Assembly (NCBI GenBank): GCA_027491035.1
Contig: JAIXWZ010000238.1
Location: 1 to 38,043 of the forward strand
Length of the DNA stretch: 38,043 nucleotides
Source: Comamonadaceae bacterium
GTDB lineage: Bacteria > Pseudomonadota > Gammaproteobacteria > Burkholderiales > Burkholderiaceae_C
Direction of reading: 5' to 3'
Of this stretch, positions 28,372 to 37,438 are shown one piece after another; position 1 is the stretch's first letter, and each line of letters begins with the position of its first letter. The translations under genes were made by a program, and so were the position numbers. The notes beneath the pieces were generated by a model. That model had not been told where the DNA came from. It searched no databases and was given only the letters and a program-made list of their open reading frames with translations.

Positions 28372-29694
28372 ATGCCCGCAGCCCTCGACCTGGATCACCT
28401 GGTCCAGCCCGATCGCGTCCACCGCACCGTCTACACCGACCAGGCCATCTTCGATCTGGAGATGGAGCACATCTTTGAATCGGCCTGGGTCTACTGCGGC
28501 CACGAGTCACAGGTCAAAGAGGTCGGCCAGTACCAGACGGTGCAAATCGGCCGCCAGCCCATGGTCATGGTGCGCGCCAAAGACCGGCAAATTCATGTGC
28601 TCTACAACCGCTGCCCGCACCGGGGCGTGCAGGTCTGCGGCAGCCACAGCGGCAACACCGGCAGCAGCTTTGTTTGCCCGTACCACGCCTGGAGCTTTCA
28701 CCTCGATGGCAAGGTGCGCGCCATCCCTCTGATGAAGGGCTACGAAGGCACGCGCCTGAGCACCGACGATCCCGACTGCAATATGGCACGCGCCGCGCGG
28801 GTCGAAAGCTACCGCGGCTTTGTGTTTGCCAGCCTGAGCCCCAACGGGCCGTCTCTGGTCGACTTTCTCGGCGATGCCAAGGTGGCGTTTGACGACATGT
28901 GCGACCGCTCGCCCGAAGGCGAGGTCGAGGTGGTGCCGGTGTGCCACCGGGTGGTGCAGCAGTCGAACTGGAAATTCTTCATGGAAAACCAGCTCGACGC
29001 CCTGCACCCTTCGGTGACCCACCAGTCCACCGGGGTGTCGGCTCGGCGCGTGGAAAAACAGCTCAAAGAAAAAGAGGGCAGCGCGCCTCTGCACTTTCAT
29101 TACCTGTCGACCTTTGCCTCGAGCTTTGACCAGTGGGACTCGGTGCAGACGGTGAATTTTCCCAATGGCCACGGCATCCTCAAGGCCTATATGGGCCTGC
29201 GCCCCACCGACCCAGACACGCAGGAGTACGAGGCGCTGATGCGCAAGGCCTACGGGCCCGACAAGACCGAGGAGTTCCTCTCGCGCAGCATCCACCATGT
29301 GCTGATCTACCCCTATCTGTCGGTGCAGTCGCCGCTGCAGCAGCTGCGCTGCCTGCGCCCGCTCGGGCCAGACAAGACGCTCTCGGAGATCTGGCACTTC
29401 AGGCTCAAGGGCGCGCCCGAGGCCATCTACCGCCGATCGATGTGGTACTTCAATTTGGTCAACTCACCGGCGACCATGATCAATGCCGACGACTTGGAAA
29501 ACTGGACCCGTGGTCAGAATGGTCTGCAAGCCAAAGGCAATGACTGGGTGAGCTTTCACCGCAACATGGGCGGCGACACCGAAAAAGACGGCGTGCTGTA
29601 TTCGAACAATGGCACCTCCGAAGTGGTGATGCGCAACCAGTTCAAGGCCTGGCGCAACTACATGAGCCGCGCCCAAACCCCCGCCACGGCCTAA
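28372..29694 (+). CDS. Rieske non-heme iron oxygenase, large (alpha) subunit
   Basis: This is the catalytic subunit of an aromatic-ring hydroxylating oxygenase. The start at 28372 follows AGGAGA and gives 440 residues. The Rieske [2Fe-2S] ligands are C81-x-H83 and C102-x2-H105. The mononuclear iron site is H212 and H217 with the bridging aspartate D209 (motif ENQLDALHPSVTH) and a later Asp, D373 or D374. It resembles benzoate/terephthalate/anthranilate-type alpha subunits, so a carboxylated aromatic substrate is plausible, but the exact one is not readable. No ferredoxin or reductase gene is adjacent. The beta subunit follows after 13 bases. Confidence 0.92.
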   Translation: MPAALDLDHLVQPDRVHRTVYTDQAIFDLEMEHIFESAWVYCGHESQVKEVGQYQTVQIGRQPMVMVRAKDRQIHVLYNRCPHRGVQVCGSHSGNTGSSFVCPYHAWSFHLDGKVRAIPLMKGYEGTRLSTDDPDCNMARAARVESYRGFVFASLSPNGPSLVDFLGDAKVAFDDMCDRSPEGEVEVVPVCHRVVQQSNWKFFMENQLDALHPSVTHQSTGVSARRVEKQLKEKEGSAPLHFHYLSTFASSFDQWDSVQTVNFPNGHGILKAYMGLRPTDPDTQEYEALMRKAYGPDKTEEFLSRSIHHVLIYPYLSVQSPLQQLRCLRPLGPDKTLSEIWHFRLKGAPEAIYRRSMWYFNLVNSPATMINADDLENWTRGQNGLQAKGNDWVSFHRNMGGDTEKDGVLYSNNGTSEVVMRNQFKAWRNYMSRAQTPATA

Positions 29695-29707
29695 CAAGGA
29701 GCGCGCC

Positions 29708-30337
29708 ATGTCACAACCTGAAGTCAAACAAGCCCTGGGCAGCGGTGTCGTCATTGAAGCGGTGCAGTCGCTCACCGGCGCCGAATCGATCGCACCCGAC
29801 CACATGGGCCGCAGCCGCCAAAGCGCGGTCGGCTACGTGCCCAACAGCGTCGACATCGACGCGGGCCTGCTGCGCCAGGTCGAGCTGCTGCTCACGCGCC
29901 AGGCTGTCTTGCTCGACGCACGGCGCTGGTCGGACTGGATGGAGACCTTCACCGAAGACGGCCTCTACTGGATGCCCGCCGCGCCCGAGCAGACCGACTG
30001 GGCCTCGCAGCCCTCGATCTTTGCTGAAGACCGCCTGCTGATGGAGGTGCGCGCCAATCGCCTGCTGCACCCCAACGCCTGGTCGCAGGCCGCGCAGTGG
30101 GCCACGCACCACTTGCTCGGTACGGTCATCGTCGAGCAGGCCAGTGCCGATGCGCTGTCGACCTACACGCCTTGGCAGATGATGGAGGTGCGACGCGACA
30201 AGGTCCGTCACTTTGGCGGCAGTTACCGCCACCATTTGGTCAAGCAAGCCGATGGCCAGTGGAAGATCCGGTTGCAGCGGGTCGATATGTTCAACGCCCA
30301 AGCCAGTTACGATTACGTGATCCAGGCTTGGGTTTGA
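29708..30337 (+). CDS. Rieske oxygenase small (beta) subunit
   Basis: The beta subunit stabilises the alpha-beta hexamer and has an SnoaL/NTF2-like fold. The product has 209 residues, preceded by AAGGAG. The segment LTRQAVLLDARRWSDWMETFTEDGLYWMP and the C-terminal WKIRLQRVDM stretch are typical. The N-terminal ~35 residues are longer than in most beta subunits and look unstructured. It is co-transcribed with the alpha gene. Confidence 0.9.
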   Translation: MSQPEVKQALGSGVVIEAVQSLTGAESIAPDHMGRSRQSAVGYVPNSVDIDAGLLRQVELLLTRQAVLLDARRWSDWMETFTEDGLYWMPAAPEQTDWASQPSIFAEDRLLMEVRANRLLHPNAWSQAAQWATHHLLGTVIVEQASADALSTYTPWQMMEVRRDKVRHFGGSYRHHLVKQADGQWKIRLQRVDMFNAQASYDYVIQAWV

Positions 30338-30344
30338 ATCATTC

Positions 30345-31826
<1,482 letters not shown>

Positions 31827-31837
31827 ACGGCCCTGCC

Positions 31838-33487
31838 ATGACCGAGCTGCGCCCCAGCGGCCACCAAGACCCCTTTGGCCGCGAAAGCTTGCCTCCCCTG
31901 GCCCAATGGCCCGACCTGCTGGCGCCGCCGCACGGCCTGAGCTACCCCGATCGGCTCAACGCCGCCGACGCCCTGCTCGATGCCCATGTGCGCGCAGGAG
32001 GCGGCCAGCGCCTTGCGCTGCGCGGGGCCGGCATCTGCTGGACCTACGAGCAATTGCGCGACCAAGTCGATCGCATCGCGCACGTGATTGCCCACCAGTG
32101 GCAGCTGCCCACCGGCAGCCGCGTGCTGCTGCGCGGAGCCAACCACCCCATGCTGGCCGCCTGCTGGCTGGCGGTGATCAAAGCCGGCTGCATCGCGGTG
32201 ACCACCATGCCGCTGCTGCGCGAGCGCGAGCTCGGCGTGATCGCAGACAAAGCCCGTATCAACGCCGCCTTGTGCGATGCCTCGCTGCTGCCCGCCTGGC
32301 AGGCCGTGGCGCAAGAGCGAAGTCAGCGCGGCCTGCCCTGCCCGACCCTGGGCTACGGCAATGACGACCCAGCAGGCCTGGAAGCGGCCATGGCCCGGCA
32401 CGACGCGCCCTTTGCCGCTGCCGATACCGCCCAGGACGATGTGGCGCTGATCGCCTTTACCTCGGGCACCACGGGCGTGCCCAAGGGCACGATGCACTTT
32501 CACCGGGACCTGCTGCTCATCGCCGATGTGCTCAGCGCGCACCTGCTTGACCCTGGCCCTGATGATGTCTTCATCGGCACCCCTCCGCTGGCCTTCACCT
32601 TCGGGCTGGGCGGCTTGCTCGTGTTTGCGCTGCGCGTGGGCGCCTCGGCCGTGCTCGAGCCCCAGTGGAGCCCCGAAACGCTGTTGCAAGGCCTGGCCGA
32701 CTACGGCGCGAGCATCTGCTTTACCGCTCCGACCTTCTACCGCAAGATGGCGCCGCTGGCGCCAGCCCACGACCTGCGCCGGCTGCGCCACGCCGTCTCG
32801 TCTGGCGAGATGCTGCCAGCCGACACACGCGCACAGTGGCTGGCGGCCACCGGTCTGGAACTGACCGAATGCCTGGGCTCGACCGAAATGCTGCACGCCT
32901 TCATTGGTTGCAAGCCCGGCCAGGTGCGAGCGGGCTCGACGGGCCAAGTGGTGCCCGGCTACGAGGCCTGCATTCTTGACGACACGGGCCAGCGCCTGCC
33001 AGCCGGCCAAATCGGCCGCCTGGCCGTGCGCGGGCCGACCGGTTGCCGCTACCTCAGCGACGACCGGCAGACCCGCTACGTGCAGCGCGGCTGGAACCTC
33101 ACTGGCGATGCCTACCGCATGGATGAAGACGGCTACTTCTGGTACCAGTCGCGCACCGACGACATGATCATCAGCGCCGGCTACAACATCGCCGGCCCCG
33201 AGGTCGAAGACGTCTTGCTCACCCACCCGGCCGTGGCCGAATGCGGCGTGGTCGGCGCGCCCGATGCCGAACGCGGTCAGGTGGTCATGGCCTTCGTCGT
33301 CCTGCGCGCGACGCAGCAGCCCAGCGAACAGCTGGCAGCCGAGCTGCAACAGTGGGTCAAACAAAATCTGGCCCCTTACAAATACCCGCGGCGGGTGCGC
33401 TTTGTGGACGCCTTGCCCCGAACCGAAAACGCCAAGCTGCAGCGCTTCGTACTCAGGCAGTGGGCGCAGGAGCACGCGGCATCCTGA
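31838..33487 (+). CDS. Aryl-CoA ligase, similar to 2-aminobenzoate-CoA ligase
   Basis: This ANL-family enzyme adenylates an aromatic acid and forms its CoA thioester. The start at 31838 lies 11 bases after the OYE stop. An alternative at 31784 would overlap that gene. It has 549 residues. The ATP loop TSGTTGVPKGT begins at residue 208, followed by ECLGSTEM, the GDAYRMDEDGYFWYQSRTDDMI hinge region, and the C-terminal catalytic lysine in PRTENAKLQRF, where the usual TGK reads NAK. The N-terminus (DPFGRESLPPLAQWPDLL) and YPDRLNAADALLD match the anthranilate-CoA ligase group. That would make the pathway a CoA-thioester one. The substrate is inferred from the family only. Confidence 0.85.
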   Translation: MTELRPSGHQDPFGRESLPPLAQWPDLLAPPHGLSYPDRLNAADALLDAHVRAGGGQRLALRGAGICWTYEQLRDQVDRIAHVIAHQWQLPTGSRVLLRGANHPMLAACWLAVIKAGCIAVTTMPLLRERELGVIADKARINAALCDASLLPAWQAVAQERSQRGLPCPTLGYGNDDPAGLEAAMARHDAPFAAADTAQDDVALIAFTSGTTGVPKGTMHFHRDLLLIADVLSAHLLDPGPDDVFIGTPPLAFTFGLGGLLVFALRVGASAVLEPQWSPETLLQGLADYGASICFTAPTFYRKMAPLAPAHDLRRLRHAVSSGEMLPADTRAQWLAATGLELTECLGSTEMLHAFIGCKPGQVRAGSTGQVVPGYEACILDDTGQRLPAGQIGRLAVRGPTGCRYLSDDRQTRYVQRGWNLTGDAYRMDEDGYFWYQSRTDDMIISAGYNIAGPEVEDVLLTHPAVAECGVVGAPDAERGQVVMAFVVLRATQQPSEQLAAELQQWVKQNLAPYKYPRRVRFVDALPRTENAKLQRFVLRQWAQEHAAS

Positions 33488-33712
33488 GCAGGCGCGCAAT
33501 GGCGCCGCCACTTCGTCATTGCGAGGCGCCGCCTTTGGCCGCGAGGAGCAAAACGACGTGGCGGACCGTGGCAATCCATGCCTTCGTGCGACCGCTGCCA
33601 GTTCACGGAAATCCCCTCGCGATGGGGGCACCAGGCCGCATCGGCCGCCGATGCGCAAAGCGCTGCCTTCTTGCAAGGCTGTGTACGCGACTTTTTGTGG
33701 TCGGCCTAGGCC
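33488..33712. other. Intergenic region with a degenerate REP-type repeat
   Basis: Bases 33514-33581 contain CGTCATTGCGAGG and GAGGAGCAAAACGACGTGG, a diverged and interrupted copy of the 14594-14704 REP repeat. GCCTT/AAGGC at 33665-33679 could form a weak hairpin between the convergent ligase and pcaG genes. No gene was recognised. Confidence 0.7.
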
Positions 33713-34315
33713 TCACAAATCAAAAAACACCGTCTCGCGGCCTTTGACGCTGTCCTGCATGTAAATGTCAAAGCGGTACTCGATGCCCCCAGGCTTTGAG
33801 CTGCGCTTGGCGACCAAGGTGGCGCGGCGCTCGGCCGGCACACTGGCCAGCACCTCGTCGCGGGCGTTGGCGGCGGCCTCGTCGTCAAAGTAGATGCGCG
33901 TGAAGGCGTGCAGCAGCAGGCCGCGCGCGCTCACGCACACATTGATGAAGGGCGCCTGCCCCGCAGCGGACGCACCGGGCTTGACCGTGAAGAACTCGTA
34001 GTGGTGCCCCTCAAGCGTGCCGGTGCCGCAGCGGCCAAAGCCGGTAAAGCCCTGGGCCTGCACCTGAGCGGGCGTCTGCAGCAACTGGCCCTGGGCATTG
34101 CACTGCTGGATTTCAATGAGCGCATCGTTGATCGTGTTGCCGGCGCCGTCGAACACCTGGCCGGTGATGCGGATGTGCTCACCCTGCGCGTGGTGCTGCG
34201 CCAGCACCGGCGTGAACAGGCTCTTGAAGAAAGAGTAGCCATACTGGGTGGGCGCCAAGCCGTACGCGAAGTAGGGGCCAACGGTTTGCGAGGGGGTCTG
34301 ATAAAGCCGGGTCAT
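33713..34315 (-). CDS. pcaG: Protocatechuate 3,4-dioxygenase alpha subunit
   Basis: The alpha subunit pairs with PcaH to form the intradiol dioxygenase that converts protocatechuate to 3-carboxy-cis,cis-muconate, in the beta-ketoadipate pathway. The product has 200 residues. QTPSQTVGPYFAYGL at the N-terminus and FTGFGRCGTG and INVCVSARGLLLHAFTRIYF are PcaG signatures. The alpha subunit does not carry iron, and the ligand residues are absent as expected. It lies 9 bases downstream of pcaH and is the last gene of the pair. No pcaB, pcaC or pcaD follows in the window. Confidence 0.95.
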   Translation of the reverse strand: MTRLYQTPSQTVGPYFAYGLAPTQYGYSFFKSLFTPVLAQHHAQGEHIRITGQVFDGAGNTINDALIEIQQCNAQGQLLQTPAQVQAQGFTGFGRCGTGTLEGHHYEFFTVKPGASAAGQAPFINVCVSARGLLLHAFTRIYFDDEAAANARDEVLASVPAERRATLVAKRSSKPGGIEYRFDIYMQDSVKGRETVFFDL

Positions 34316-34324
34316 GGGGGCGCC

Positions 34325-35038
34325 TTATTCAAAACGCGAGGCCTTGGGGCCGCGCAGAACAATGTCGAACACATAGCCCAGGGCGTACTCGGGCTGGGTC
34401 ACGTCCAGGCTGAATTGGGAGACCAGGCTGCCGCGCAGGTGCTCGGGCATGCTCATGTACATCGGGTCCAGTTCAAGCAGTGGGTCGCCCGGGAAATACA
34501 TCTGCGTGACCAGACGGCTGGCAAAGTAGTCGCCAAACAGCGAGAAGTGGATGTGATTGGGGCGCCAGGCATTGTGGTGGTTGCCCCAGGGGTAGGCGCC
34601 CGGCTTGATGGTCTTGAAGGTGTAGCGGCCCTGCTCGTCGGTCATGCAGCGGCCCGCGCCCAGAAAGTTGGGGTCGAGCGGCGCATCGTGCTGATCGACC
34701 TTGTGCACATAGCGCCCGGTGGCATTGGCCTGCCAGACCTCGACCAGGGTGTTGCGCACCGGCCGGCCGTCCTCGTCGAGCACACGGCCGGTGACGATGA
34801 TGCGCTCGCCCAAGGGCTCCCCGTTGACCCGGGCGTTCATGGTCAGGTCGTTGTCGTACTTGTCCATCTGGGCAAACGCATAGACCGGCGCATTGCGGTT
34901 GGCCAGCGTGTGCTTCATGGGGATCAGCGCCTGCTTGGGCCCACGCAGCTGCGTGGACTTGTACATCGGGAACACATAGCTCGGCTGCGTGCTCCAGTCG
35001 CGCGGGGCCACCACGGCGGGTGCGGTGTCTGCTTTCAT
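34325..35038 (-). CDS. pcaH: Protocatechuate 3,4-dioxygenase beta subunit (iron-binding)
   Basis: PcaH holds the catalytic Fe(III). The product has 237 residues. The four iron ligands are recognisable as Tyr110 (GRYVHK), Tyr149 (AYPWGN), His162 and His164 (NHIHF). Their spacing (39, 13 and 2) is the same as in the Pseudomonas putida enzyme (Tyr408, Tyr447, His460, His462). The beta-subunit family start PSYVFPMYKSTQLRGPKQAL is present. It is transcribed divergently from pcaQ over a 132-base AT-rich gap and precedes pcaG. It likely receives protocatechuate from upstream aromatic pathways. Confidence 0.96.
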   Translation of the reverse strand: MKADTAPAVVAPRDWSTQPSYVFPMYKSTQLRGPKQALIPMKHTLANRNAPVYAFAQMDKYDNDLTMNARVNGEPLGERIIVTGRVLDEDGRPVRNTLVEVWQANATGRYVHKVDQHDAPLDPNFLGAGRCMTDEQGRYTFKTIKPGAYPWGNHHNAWRPNHIHFSLFGDYFASRLVTQMYFPGDPLLELDPMYMSMPEHLRGSLVSQFSLDVTQPEYALGYVFDIVLRGPKASRFE

Positions 35039-35143
35039 GTCATGGCCTTCAATGGGAGGTGATGGGATCGGCTTAAGCCGCTGCGAGTGCCACTTTAACC
35101 CCCCAATTAAGTTATGTATATTGAATTTTTAAGCGCTTATTCA

Positions 35144-35156
35144 TAACCTAAAGTTA
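35144..35156. promoter_or_regulatory. Candidate PcaQ binding site in the pcaH-pcaQ gap
   Basis: TAAC-N5-GTTA lies within ATAACC...GTTAAT, which fits the T-N11-A LysR pattern and resembles the ATAACC-N4-GGTTAA PcaQ element described in Sinorhizobium, with spacing one base shorter. It is 15 bases before pcaQ and 106 bases before pcaH, in an AT-rich island. Confidence 0.45.
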
Positions 35157-35170
35157 ATTAAAATCCAGCC

Positions 35171-36139
35171 ATGATCGACGAGCGGATCAAGTTTCGACAC
35201 CTGCAGTGCGTGCTCGCCGTGGCGCGCTTGGGCAGCTTGCAACGGGCAGCTGAAACCCTGGCCATCAGCCAGCCGGCGGTATCGAAGACGCTCAAGGAAC
35301 TCGAGGCCCTGCTCGGCGTGCGCCTGCTCGAGCGTGGCCGCAAAGGGGCAGAGCTGACTACCGCGGGCGCCGCCTTTGCCCGCCATGCGCAAGCCAGCGT
35401 GGGCGCACTGCGCCAGGCGGTGGCCAGCGTGGCACCCGGCCCCGGGCGCAGCGGTCCGGTGCGTCTGGGCGCCCTGCCCACGGTGGCGCCTGCGCTCATT
35501 GCACAGTTGATGCACCAGCTCGACCGGCAGGCCCAGGGCAGCGGCAGCCCACCGACCAACTTGCGCGTGCACGGCGGCACCAACCCCGAGTTGCTGGGCC
35601 TGTTGCGCCAGGGCGAGCTCGACCTGGTGGTGGGCCGCTTTGCCGAGCCGAGCCTGATGCTGGGCCTGAGCTTCGAGCACCTTTACACCGACCCGCTGGT
35701 GCTGGCGGTGCGGCCCGGTCATCGCCTGCTCGGGCGCAGCCAAGCCGAGCTCATGGCGCGCCTGCTGGAGCACCGCCTCATCCTGCCCTTGCCAGATACC
35801 GCCATCCGCCACGCCGCAGACAACTTTTTAAGCCAGCGAGGTCTGGGCCGACCCGCCCGTTTGCTCGAGACCCTGTCGGTCTCGCTGGCCCGTCAGCACA
35901 CCCTGGCCAGCGATGCGGTCTGGTTCACGCCCCAAGGCACGGTGCAGAACGATCTGCAGTCAGGCCAGCTTGACAGGCTGAGCGTCGACACCAAAGGCAC
36001 CGAAGAAATGGTCGGCCTGATCCTGCGCGCCGATCAGCGGCCCGGCCCTGCCCAGCAGCAGGTGATCGACGCGCTGCACGAGCTGAACAGTCCATCGCCG
36101 CGAGGGCGCGGCTCCTACAGAAAACGAAGCTTGGCCTGA
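35171..36139 (+). CDS. pcaQ: LysR-family regulator PcaQ
   Basis: PcaQ activates protocatechuate-degradation genes, classically with beta-carboxy-muconate as inducer. The 322-residue product begins MIDERIKFRHLQCVLAVAR, the PcaQ N-terminus, with an HTH (LQRAAETLAISQPAVSKTLKELE) at about residues 19-41. The effector domain follows from about residue 95. Divergence from pcaHG supports the identity. The last ~13 codons (from SPRGRGSY onward) are encoded by a REP-type palindrome, and the reading frame ends just after it, so the C-terminus is lineage-specific and probably dispensable. Confidence 0.92.
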   Translation: MIDERIKFRHLQCVLAVARLGSLQRAAETLAISQPAVSKTLKELEALLGVRLLERGRKGAELTTAGAAFARHAQASVGALRQAVASVAPGPGRSGPVRLGALPTVAPALIAQLMHQLDRQAQGSGSPPTNLRVHGGTNPELLGLLRQGELDLVVGRFAEPSLMLGLSFEHLYTDPLVLAVRPGHRLLGRSQAELMARLLEHRLILPLPDTAIRHAADNFLSQRGLGRPARLLETLSVSLARQHTLASDAVWFTPQGTVQNDLQSGQLDRLSVDTKGTEEMVGLILRADQRPGPAQQQVIDALHELNSPSPRGRGSYRKRSLA

Positions 36140-36237
36140 ACGCACCTTCTAGGAGCGCCGCCCTCGGCGCGATGCAGCCTTTAATCGGCCACCGCGCCTG
36201 ATCCAAAGCCCCATCGCCGCGAGGGCGCGGCTCCTAC
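36092..36237. repeat. Cluster of three REP-type palindromes (BIME-like)
   Basis: The 27-mer starting CCATCGCCGCGAGGGCG and ending GGCTCCTAC occurs identically at 36092-36118 and 36211-36237. An inverted, slightly diverged copy is at 36150-36174 (TAGGAGCGCCGCCCTCGGCG). Alternating orientation is typical of bacterial interspersed mosaic elements. The cluster lies between the convergent pcaQ and methyltransferase genes, and the first copy is inside pcaQ. Confidence 0.88.
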
Positions 36238-36262
36238 AAGGAAACGCCTGGCGCAGCAAGCC

Positions 36263-37165
36263 TCAATTCGCCGGCACTGCAAAGCGCTCGCGCAAATCGG
36301 CCAGCCCCAATTGCCCAAGCAAGGCCTGCAAGCGCTCGGCGGCTGCGCGTGCTTTGCCGGGCTGAGCCTGGGCAGGCCGGCTGGCCAAAATCAGCTCGTT
36401 CTTGAGCGAATGCTCCCAGCCCACCAACTCCGTGACGGTGACCTCATAACCGTGGGCCTGCAGCCGCAGGCAACGCAGCACATTGGTGATCTGGCTGCCA
36501 AACTCACGCGTGTGCAAGGGATGGCGCCACAACTCGGCCAAGGGCGTGCGGGCAATGGCCAGCGCCTTGGACTGGCGCAGCACGCCGGCCACCTCGGCCT
36601 GACAGCACGGCACCAGCACCATGTGCCGGGCCTGATGCGCCAAACCAAAGGCCAGGGCATCGTCGGTGGCGGTGTTGCAGGCATGCAAGGCGGTGACGAT
36701 GTCCACCTCGGCGGGGATCTGCGCTGCACCCTGCGCCTGCTGCACCGACGCATTCAGAAAGTCCATGCGCTCAAAACCCAGTCGCTGAGCCAATTGCTGC
36801 GAACGGGCCACCAGCTCGCTGCGCGTCTCCACCCCGATCACCCGCCCACCATGGGACTGCCCCGCGCGCGCCACGTTGTAATAAAGGTCGTAGAGGATGA
36901 AGCCCAAGTACGACTTGCCTGCGCCATGGTCAATCAGCACCGGCGCGGGCTTGCGCTGGTGCACCTCGTCGAGCAGGGGCTCGATGAATTGGTACAGGTG
37001 GTAGACCTGCTTGAGCTTGCGCCGCGTGTCCTGATTAAGCCGGCCCTCGCGCGTCAGGATGTGCAGCTCTTTGAGCAATTCAAGCGACTGGCCCGCTCGC
37101 AGCTCTTCGATCACCTGCGGCGGCGCCTGGGATGTTGCGGACGATTTCGAGGAAGACTTGGGCAT
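36263..37165 (-). CDS. SAM-dependent methyltransferase (Methyltransf_32 / METTL25-like)
   Basis: This is a class I Rossmann methyltransferase of 300 residues from the ATG at 37165. An ATG at 37198 would add 11 residues, and the choice is uncertain. Motif I-like DHGAGKSYLGF (about residue 80) binds SAM. ALHACNTATDDALAFG near residue 160 and VPCCQ near residue 182 match the METTL25/RRNAD1-type domain, whose cysteine pair is conserved. The N-terminus is Ser/Pro-rich. Substrates of bacterial members are not established. RNA methylation is a guess from eukaryotic relatives. Confidence 0.82.
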   Translation of the reverse strand: MPKSSSKSSATSQAPPQVIEELRAGQSLELLKELHILTREGRLNQDTRRKLKQVYHLYQFIEPLLDEVHQRKPAPVLIDHGAGKSYLGFILYDLYYNVARAGQSHGGRVIGVETRSELVARSQQLAQRLGFERMDFLNASVQQAQGAAQIPAEVDIVTALHACNTATDDALAFGLAHQARHMVLVPCCQAEVAGVLRQSKALAIARTPLAELWRHPLHTREFGSQITNVLRCLRLQAHGYEVTVTELVGWEHSLKNELILASRPAQAQPGKARAAAERLQALLGQLGLADLRERFAVPAN

Positions 37166-37220
37166 GGCCGCGCCAGTGTACGGTGGGCTGCACGGCACCG
37201 AATCAGCCCCCGGGGCAGCC

Positions 37221-37264
37221 CGAGGCTCAATCGAGGCTCAACCGAGGCTCAATCGAGGCTCGAT
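37221..37264. repeat. Tandem repeat, period 11, four copies
   Basis: Copies of CGAGGCTCAAT/C with small changes run head to tail. The array lies in the gap between the divergent methyltransferase and photolyase-like genes. No frame through it belongs to a recognisable protein. Confidence 0.8.
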
Positions 37265-37377
37265 GGACGCCTTGATGCCACCGAGCGCAATGGAGTGGCT
37301 CTATTGGCTCTGCGCACGCCGACGCCATCCTTGCAGTAGCATCCAGTCGCCTTGCGGGTGACGCGCGCCGCCTGTGC

Positions 37378-37431
37378 CAAGTCACCCAAGTCACCCAAGT
37401 CGCGCAAGTCACCCAAGTCTCCCAAGTCACC
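37378..37431. repeat. Tandem repeat, period 9, six copies
   Basis: Six units of CAAGTCACC (two with changes: CAAGTCGCG and CAAGTCTCC) end seven bases before the photolyase-like start codon. Such an array directly before a gene could alter expression by slippage. There are no unique spacers, so it is not a CRISPR array. Confidence 0.9.
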
Positions 37432-37438
37432 ACCCTCC

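Noticed and set aside
37378-37431. Short regular repeats as a possible CRISPR or iteron origin
   Set aside because: The 9-bp units are too short for CRISPR and have no spacers. No replication gene is nearby.
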